Shown here piece after piece: positions 45,052-50,086 of a stretch of DNA of 50,086 nucleotides. Under the pieces are notes generated by a model, which saw nothing but the letters and a program-made list of their open reading frames with translations, made no database searches and was not told where the DNA came from. The stretch spans positions 1 through 50,086 of the forward strand of contig CAKUHB010000019.1 in the NCBI GenBank assembly GCA_934655875.1, read 5' to 3'. Source of the stretch: an uncultured Oscillospiraceae bacterium. GTDB lineage: Bacteria > Bacillota > Clostridia > Oscillospirales > Oscillospiraceae. Position 1 is the first letter of the stretch. Every line of letters starts with the position of its first letter. The translations under genes were made by a program, and so were the position numbers.

Positions 45052-45481
45052 AGCGGTCTCCTCCTGTGATGGTGATATGACGGGTATCGGGCTGCTGCGG
45101 ATCCTTTTCGATCGTGACGTGGATGGCGTCCTGTAGGGCGTCGGCCACGTTTTCGCTCCACTCGACGGCGCATACGCCGCCGCGGGCCAGATAGTCCTCC
45201 CACCCGATATCGAACAGCTCGTCCGACGAGGACAGGCGGTACATATCAAAATGGAACAGCGGCAGCCGCCCGGAGAGATATTCGTTGACGATGGTATACG
45301 TCGGGCTTGTCACCGGGTCTTCGATGCCGAGACCGCGCGCAATGCCGCGGGTCAGGGCCGTCTTGCCCGCGCCGAGGTCGCCAAAGTAGGCAATGACGTC
45401 GCCGGGACGAAGAGCCTTTGCCAGCTTTTCTCCCAGCGCCTGCGTTTCGTCCGCGCTGTGCGTGGTGATCTGCATATCCAA
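45032..45481 (-). CDS. tsaE: tRNA threonylcarbamoyladenosine biosynthesis ATPase TsaE
   Basis: 149 residues, usual size. Walker A GDLGAGKT (34-41), switch region VTSPTYTIVNEY (about 57-68), and Walker B-like LFHFDMYRLSS with DELFDIGWEDYL are TsaE signatures. It provides the ATPase cycle for TsaB-TsaD. A start two codons later (second ATG) is equally possible given AGGGGG upstream. It begins the tsaE-tsaB-upp series. Confidence 0.95.
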   Translation of the reverse strand: MDMQITTHSADETQALGEKLAKALRPGDVIAYFGDLGAGKTALTRGIARGLGIEDPVTSPTYTIVNEYLSGRLPLFHFDMYRLSSSDELFDIGWEDYLARGGVCAVEWSENVADALQDAIHVTIEKDPQQPDTRHITITGGDRFEAACL

Positions 45482-45512
45482 AGCCCCCTAGCTATCCCAT
45501 TTTATCTGTGGC

Positions 45513-45541
45513 ATTATAGCATACTCCGTGTCTAAAATCAA
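45513..45541 (-). promoter_or_regulatory. Promoter of tsaE-tsaB-upp
   Basis: On the minus strand TTGATT (45536-45541), 17-base spacer, TATAAT (45513-45518). Confidence 0.82.
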
Positions 45542-45569
45542 TCGCAAATCCCCTGTCTGCAAAAACAGG

Positions 45570-45598
45570 TTTACAGGTTCGGGTTTTTTTGATATAAT
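45570..45598 (+). promoter_or_regulatory. Promoter of rodA
   Basis: TTTACA (45570-45575), 17-base spacer, TATAAT (45593-45598), 40 bases before the start. Confidence 0.82.
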
Positions 45599-45637
45599 TC
45601 AGGGCATATCACACGAAACATGGAAGGAGGCGGCGGT

Positions 45638-46789
45638 ATGCACGGGATATGGAAAGCGATCAGCAGCTTTGTCCGGCGGGCGGACATGGTGCTGCTGAGT
45701 CTCTGCGTCGCCGCAAGCGTCTTCGGCATTGTGGTCATTTCCAGCGCTACGAATGTCAAGGGCAGCGCGCAGTTCGTGCGCGTGCAGGTCTTGGCGCTGA
45801 TCCTCGGTATCATTCTGTATGTGCTGTTCACGCTCATCGACGTGGATATCATCGCCGAGCGGCGCGAGCTGCTGCTGATCCTGTCGACGCTCTTTATTCT
45901 GCTGCTCTTCCCCTTCGGCGATACCAGAAGCGGCAACCGGTCGTGGCTGGCGTTCAGCTTCCTGCCGTTTTCCATCCAGCCGGCGGAGATCTGCAAAATT
46001 CCGTTTATTATGATTCTGGCCAAGACCATGAGCATCCGGCAGAACAAGATTTCGCATATCTCGACCGTTCTGCGGCTGGCCGCCATCACGATCTTCATGT
46101 TCGGTCTGATCGTCGTGGCGTCGGAAGACTTGGGCGTTGCGCTGCAGTATCTGTTTATCTTCGTCATTATGGCGTTTGTCGGCGGCATCAGCATTTTCTG
46201 GTTTCTGGGTGCGCTGGCCGCTGTGGTGGCGGCGTCGCCGATCTTATGGCGGTATCTCTCCGCTGACCGGCAGAACCGTATCCTTGTTCTGTTTGACCCG
46301 CGGATCGACCCGCTGGCGCAGGACGAGCGCTATCAGATGAACCGAAGCCTGCGCGCGCTGCAGAACGGCGGCGTCACGGGGCAGGGACTGTATCACGGCG
46401 CGATGGTGCAGAGCGGTTCCATCCCCGCGCAGCACACCGACCTGATCTTCTCCTCCATCGGTGAGGAGCTTGGCATGCTCGGCTGCATGGCCGTTCTCAT
46501 TCTGCTGACGGCGATCATCATTCGTATCATCCACGTCGGCATCAAGTCCGGCAACTATATGAACCGGCTCATCTGCGTCGGCATTGCCGGCATGCTGACT
46601 GCGCAGGTGTTTATCAACATCGGCGTGTGCATCGGCGTTCTGCCGGTCATCGGTCTGACGCTCCCGTTCTTCTCCTACGGCGGCAGCTCACTCGTCACCA
46701 TGTTCTTCGCCATGGGCATCGTCTCCGGCATCAACATGCGCCCTGCGCCGGATGTCAACGCGAGATATATCCGACCGCCATTGGCCTGA
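45638..46789 (+). CDS. rodA: SEDS family peptidoglycan polymerase, RodA type
   Basis: 383 residues with about ten membrane helices. SEDS proteins polymerise glycan strands from lipid II with a class B PBP partner. Landmarks: the W/G-rich SGNRSWLAF plus QPAEICKIPFIM (about 97-122), the large extracellular loop, SGSIPAQHTDLIFSSIGEELGMLG (about 265-288) and the C-terminal LPFFSYGGSSLVTMFFAMGI. The 'QHTDLIFSSIGEE' loop and length favour RodA over FtsW/SpoVE, though a sporulation paralog cannot be excluded. AAGGAGG lies eight bases before the ATG; an upstream in-frame start overlaps that site. Confidence 0.9.
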   Translation: MHGIWKAISSFVRRADMVLLSLCVAASVFGIVVISSATNVKGSAQFVRVQVLALILGIILYVLFTLIDVDIIAERRELLLILSTLFILLLFPFGDTRSGNRSWLAFSFLPFSIQPAEICKIPFIMILAKTMSIRQNKISHISTVLRLAAITIFMFGLIVVASEDLGVALQYLFIFVIMAFVGGISIFWFLGALAAVVAASPILWRYLSADRQNRILVLFDPRIDPLAQDERYQMNRSLRALQNGGVTGQGLYHGAMVQSGSIPAQHTDLIFSSIGEELGMLGCMAVLILLTAIIIRIIHVGIKSGNYMNRLICVGIAGMLTAQVFINIGVCIGVLPVIGLTLPFFSYGGSSLVTMFFAMGIVSGINMRPAPDVNARYIRPPLA

Positions 46790-46795
46790 CCATTC

Positions 46796-46831
46796 AAAAA
46801 TCTCTCTTCTAGGCAGAAGAGAGATTTTTAT
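46796..46831 (+). terminator. Rho-independent terminator of rodA
   Basis: AAAAATCTCTCTTCT / AGAAGAGAGATTTTT around AGGC, seven bases after the stop. Confidence 0.92.
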
Positions 46832-46900
46832 TTTTGTTTGCATATTTTCCCGCCTTGCGCAGAAACTACCTCCGAATCAAATTATAAGGAGGTTTTCCCT

Positions 46901-48133
46901 TTGAAACACCGCACCTGTACGTTCCGCACCGCGCTGGCCGCGGCGCTGGTGCTTGCTCTGCTCTGCCTGCCGGTCTGCGCGGCGGAGATCGCCGTTGACT
47001 ATACCTCGGAATACCAGTTCACCGCCGCCGATTTTTCGGACTCCGCCGAGCTGGAGGGCGTCTACATTTCCGCCGTCCCGCCTGCGTATCAGGCGGAGCT
47101 CTGCGTCGGCAGCCGCGTGCTGCGCCGGGGTGATATCCTGCCTGCTGCCGCGCTGGAAAAGCTGAAGCTGAAGCCGGTCTGCCTTGGCGAAGCGGACTGC
47201 GAACTGGTCTACTGCCCGATCGCGTCCGGGACGCTGGGCGACGCTGTGACGGTCAGCCTGCGCATTCTCTCCGGCACGAACACCGCACCGGTTTGCAGCG
47301 ACGGAACGCTGGAGACCTACAAGAACATCGCAAATTCCGGTACGCTCGCCGCCACAGACAAGGAGGACGCCGAGCTGACCTATCAGCTCGTCAAGGAGCC
47401 GAAGCGCGGCACGGTGGAGCTGCACAGCGACGGCAGCTTCACCTATACGCCGGACAAGAACAAGGTCGGGCGAGACTGCTTTGTCTTCACCGCGACCGAC
47501 CCGGCGGGCAATGTCTCGAATGAAGCCTGCGTCAAGATCAAAATTCTCAAGCCCACGGACAAGGCCACGTATCAGGACATGCACGGCGACGCGGACGAGT
47601 TTGCCGCCATGTGGCTCAAGGAAAACGGCATTTACACCGGCTGCCGGATCGCGGGCAACCTCTGCTTTGAGCCGGACAGCGCCGTAAGCCGCAGCGAGTT
47701 TCTGATCGCGTGCATGCAGCTGTCCGGGCTGCCGCAGGCGGACGGGACGGTCTCGACCGGGTTTGCGGACGAGCTGGAGACGCCCGCATGGCAGCAGCCG
47801 TATCTGACGGCGGCCTACCGCTCCGGGCTGATCTCCGGCACGTCGACAGACGCGGGGCTGGTTTTCCGTCCGGGTGAGAGCCTGAGCCGGGCGGAAGCAG
47901 CCGTGATGCTGCAAAAATTCCTGCGCCTGCCGGGCGACACCGCCGTATTTGCAGGCGAGGACGAGTCGGTTGTTCCGGCATGGGCCAGAAGCGCCGTGAG
48001 CGCGCTCAGCACCGCCGGGATCCCACTCAGCGCGGAGGATTATGAAGCGCCGCTGACAAGACGGGAGGCCGCACGGCTGCTCCTTGCGGCTGCACCGGCC
48101 GCGGAGACCGCGGGACTTCTCTGGAGCAAGTAA
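46901..48133 (+). CDS. Secreted S-layer-homology (SLH) protein with Ig-like domain (TTG start)
   Basis: 410 residues from a TTG with AAGGAGG eight bases upstream; the upstream open frame lacks a signal. A signal peptide (about 1-27: basic start, LAAALVLALLCLPVCAA) is followed by a domain of unknown type, then a cadherin/Ig-like repeat (about 150-215: AELTYQLVKEPKRGTVELHSDGSFTYTPDKN). The C-terminal half has at least two SLH-type repeats (about 225-345: DEFAAMWLKENGIYTG, AYRSGLISGTSTDAGLVFRPGESLSRAEAAVML). It would be anchored to the wall through secondary polymers. Terminator follows. Confidence 0.85.
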   Translation: MKHRTCTFRTALAAALVLALLCLPVCAAEIAVDYTSEYQFTAADFSDSAELEGVYISAVPPAYQAELCVGSRVLRRGDILPAAALEKLKLKPVCLGEADCELVYCPIASGTLGDAVTVSLRILSGTNTAPVCSDGTLETYKNIANSGTLAATDKEDAELTYQLVKEPKRGTVELHSDGSFTYTPDKNKVGRDCFVFTATDPAGNVSNEACVKIKILKPTDKATYQDMHGDADEFAAMWLKENGIYTGCRIAGNLCFEPDSAVSRSEFLIACMQLSGLPQADGTVSTGFADELETPAWQQPYLTAAYRSGLISGTSTDAGLVFRPGESLSRAEAAVMLQKFLRLPGDTAVFAGEDESVVPAWARSAVSALSTAGIPLSAEDYEAPLTRREAARLLLAAAPAAETAGLLWSK

Positions 48134-48139
48134 AGCATG

Positions 48140-48171
48140 AGCCGGGCGGGATACTCCCGCCCGGCTTGTTT
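48140..48171 (+). terminator. Rho-independent terminator between convergent genes
   Basis: AGCCGGGCGGGA / TCCCGCCCGGCT followed by TGTTTGATTTT; it separates the SLH gene from pncC. Confidence 0.85.
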
Positions 48172-48176
48172 GATTT

Positions 48177-48650
48177 TCAGATCAATTCCAGGATCATTTG
48201 CAGGACGGCTTCGGCGGCCTGCTGGCGGATCTCGGCGCGGGAGCCGGATAAGTGCAGCTCCCGGCAGAAGGAGAAGCCCGGCGCGTCGATGGCGATATAC
48301 ACCAGACCGACCGGGCGGCCGGTGCCGTCGCCGTCCGGACCCGCAAGGCCAGTGACAGACACGGCGCAGTCGGACCGGCAGCGTTCTCGCGCGCCGCGCG
48401 CCATCTCATGCGCCGTCTCGCGCGAGACGGCGGTGCTGACGTCGAGCGTCTCCTGCTCCACGCCGAGCAGGCGGTGCTTGATCTCGTTTACATAGCTGAT
48501 CACGCCGCCCTTATAGACCGCGGACGCACCGGGAACATCGGTCAGCAGCGCGCCGATCAGGCCGCCGGTGCAGGATTCCGCCGTCGCAAGCGTCAGTCCC
48601 TGCGCCTTGAGACGCTGGATAACTTCCTCAGCTCTTGTGTTCATCTTCAT
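48177..48650 (-). CDS. pncC: Nicotinamide-nucleotide amidohydrolase PncC (CinA C-terminal domain)
   Basis: 157 residues, stand-alone CinA-C domain. It deamidates NMN to nicotinate mononucleotide for NAD recycling. Motifs: TLATAESCTGGLIGALLTDVPGAS (about 18-41), YKGGVISYVNEIKHRLLGV and SVTGLAGPDG (about 110-119). The start is probably the ATG at 48650 or two codons later, both inside the thiI end (overlap ~20 bases) without a strong ribosome site, so expression is likely coupled to thiI. Confidence 0.93.
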   Translation of the reverse strand: MKMNTRAEEVIQRLKAQGLTLATAESCTGGLIGALLTDVPGASAVYKGGVISYVNEIKHRLLGVEQETLDVSTAVSRETAHEMARGARERCRSDCAVSVTGLAGPDGDGTGRPVGLVYIAIDAPGFSFCRELHLSGSRAEIRQQAAEAVLQMILELI

Positions 48651-49821
48651 AATAACGGATCTGGGTCTTTTCCGTGTTGGCGATGGCGCGCGCGATAAGA
48701 CCCTCGACGTCCAGCTTCTGCTCTTCCGCTTCGACCTGTGCAAGGACGGGCTTCGTCTTCGGGTGCTTGGGCGTGAAGACGGTGCAGCAGTCCTCATACG
48801 GGAGGATGGAGGTTTCAAGCGTGCCGATCCGCCGTGCGACCGTGACGATCTCCTCCTTGTCCATGCCGATGAGCGGATGGAAAATGGGCATATGCACGAC
48901 CGCGCCGGTGACGGCCATGGCATCCATGGTCTGGGACGCGACCTGCCCGAGGTTTTCGCCCGTGACAAGGCACTTTGCGCCGTGGTCGCGGCCGATGGCT
49001 TCGGCAATGCGCATCATGAAGCGGCGCATGATGATGGTAAAATACTCCTCACGGCAGTGGTCGCGGATGGCTTCCTGAATCTCGGTGAAGCCGACGATAT
49101 CGACGGTCATGCGGCCGCAGAACTTCGTCATGATATGCGCCAGCTCCAGAACCTTCTCCTTGGCGAGCTCCGAGGTATACGGGTACGAGAAGAAGTGGAT
49201 GCACTCGATCTCGACGCCGCGCTTGGCGATCATATAGCCCGCGACCGGCGAATCGATGCCGCCGGACAGGAGGACTACCGCGCGGCCGCCCGTGCCGGTG
49301 GGCAGGCCGCCCGCACCGGGGACAGACGGGCCATGGACATAGGCCGCGGTCTCGCGCACCTCGATATTGACGGTATAATCCGGGTTATGAACGTCGACCG
49401 CGACGTTCGGGAACGCTTCGGCGAGCCGTCCGCCGATCTCCTGCGAGATCTGGATGGAGTTCAGCGGGAAGCGCTTGTCCGAGCGCTTGGATTCGACCTT
49501 GAAGCTCTTTGCCATGGAGAGCTCGTCCCCGAGGTAATCGCAGACGGCGGTATAGATGGCGTCGAGCTCCTTTTCGCAGGCGCGGCAGCGGCACATCTGC
49601 GTGACGCCGAAGATGGTGCCGCAGGCTTCCCACGCGCCGTCCAGATCGCAGTCGTCGGTCAGCGGCTCGACGTAGAGCGTGGACTGGACAATGGAAATTT
49701 TGAACTCGCCGAATTTCGTCATACGGCGGCGGGTGACAGTCTTGAGCTTGTCCTCAAACACGCGGCGATTCTGCCCCTTCAGGACGATCTCGCCCAGCTT
49801 CAGTAAAAACAGTTCTTTCAT
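48628..49821 (-). CDS. thiI: tRNA 4-thiouridine synthase ThiI (no rhodanese domain)
   Basis: 397 residues. ThiI thiolates uridine 8 of tRNA and in some species supports thiazole synthesis. N-terminal ferredoxin-like and THUMP domains (about 1-165; CRCRACEKELDAIYTAV) precede the PP-loop VVLLSGGIDSPVAGYMI (182-198). The C-terminal rhodanese domain of the enterobacterial type is absent, as is usual in Firmicutes and archaea, so sulfur comes from a partner. Start at 49821 with AGGACAC upstream; the frame opens earlier without support. Confidence 0.94.
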   Translation of the reverse strand: MKELFLLKLGEIVLKGQNRRVFEDKLKTVTRRRMTKFGEFKISIVQSTLYVEPLTDDCDLDGAWEACGTIFGVTQMCRCRACEKELDAIYTAVCDYLGDELSMAKSFKVESKRSDKRFPLNSIQISQEIGGRLAEAFPNVAVDVHNPDYTVNIEVRETAAYVHGPSVPGAGGLPTGTGGRAVVLLSGGIDSPVAGYMIAKRGVEIECIHFFSYPYTSELAKEKVLELAHIMTKFCGRMTVDIVGFTEIQEAIRDHCREEYFTIIMRRFMMRIAEAIGRDHGAKCLVTGENLGQVASQTMDAMAVTGAVVHMPIFHPLIGMDKEEIVTVARRIGTLETSILPYEDCCTVFTPKHPKTKPVLAQVEAEEQKLDVEGLIARAIANTEKTQIRYYEDEHKS

Positions 49822-49880
49822 GATGTGTGTCCTATCTATAAAAAATATTATTTTTTGCAATGTATCGACGGCGTCCCCTT

Positions 49881-50014
49881 GCCTTCCCCTGGGGGAAGGT
49901 GGCGCGCAGCGCCGGATGAGGGTCAGGAAGCACCATCGATACCGCTATGCAGATATTCAGTGCCTACAGTCCCTCATCAGTCACGGCTTCGCCGTGCCAG
50001 CTTCCCCCCAGGGT
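49881..50014. repeat. Interspersed repeat module, second copy of 10375-10568
   Basis: CCTTCCCCTGGGGGAAGGTGG, GCCGGATGAGGGTC, GCACCATCGATACCGCTATGCAG, ATATTCAGTGCCTACAG and CCCTCATCAGTCACGGC then GCCGTGCCAGCTTCCCCCCAG. The 265-base stretch 49822-50086 has no gene in view beyond this repeat; the rest carries no clear signal. Confidence 0.75.
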
Positions 50015-50086
50015 AATGTCATCAACTTAAGGCGGTTCAACATCTCTTAACGTTGCTTGGGAATTTCAAAGATTTGTGTTTTTTCA

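Overview
The window looks like chromosome of a high-GC gut-type Clostridium relative (Firmicutes, class Clostridia, probably Oscillospiraceae/Ruminococcaceae). This rests on strong AGGAGG ribosome sites, sigma-A promoters with 17-bp spacers, a bacterial class A RNase P RNA, an ECF transporter core, YitT, DUF1292, DUF5711, LarE-LarB-LarC and a GGGtGRT protein beside a NifU-like scaffold. The genus is inference. No rRNA, canonical tRNA or CRISPR was seen.

Layout. 1-1724: end of an ABC exporter, a GNAT acetyltransferase and an Sfp-type phosphopantetheinyl transferase. 2124-4851: larE-larB-larC, which make the nickel-pincer cofactor; no lactate racemase larA is present. 4939-6642: a small membrane protein, a small conserved protein and an EamA permease. 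7053-10107: ispF, ispD and murD on the minus strand, divergent from rnpB; this block lies between two inverted copies of a ~265-bp repeat. 10886-21157: a minus-strand run of PBP1A, an rRNA methyltransferase, ecfA1-ecfA2-ecfT, truA, DUF5711, then a ClpE-like ATPase with its own start signals. 21477-25973: DUF1292, a 6S-like RNA candidate, an anchored parvulin foldase, two half-length TSUP permeases, DUF2461 and ruvX. 26257-29644: rpmG-secE-nusG-rplK-rplA, then rplJ-rplL behind an L10 leader. 29809-34319: feoB/feoA, a PHP phosphatase, YitT and an acetyltransferase.

34475-41855 is a ~7.4-kb, visibly AT-richer integrated element. It carries a tyrosine integrase, an Xis-like protein, many tiny membrane or unknown proteins, a tRNA-like gene, a DUF6353 protein, two holin-like proteins and an amidase endolysin. 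It sits in the 3' end of the GGGtGRT gene: a TTACTTCAT core is present at both ends, and the host gene's old terminator is stranded on the left. No capsid, packaging, tail or replication gene is visible. Its small genes form a cassette array. Many end in a hairpin whose loop holds the stop codon, and seven boundaries carry a ~32-bp motif (CGCGAAA ... TTATGAAGGAGG) with an invariant 22-base offset from the motif start to an internal ATG. This is the least explained structure in the window.

41847-50086: GGGtGRT, a NifU-like scaffold, upp, tsaB and tsaE on the minus strand; rodA and an SLH-domain surface protein on the plus strand; then thiI and pncC on the minus strand. Interspersed repeat fragments recur in the intergenic gaps at both the 5' and 3' parts of the window.
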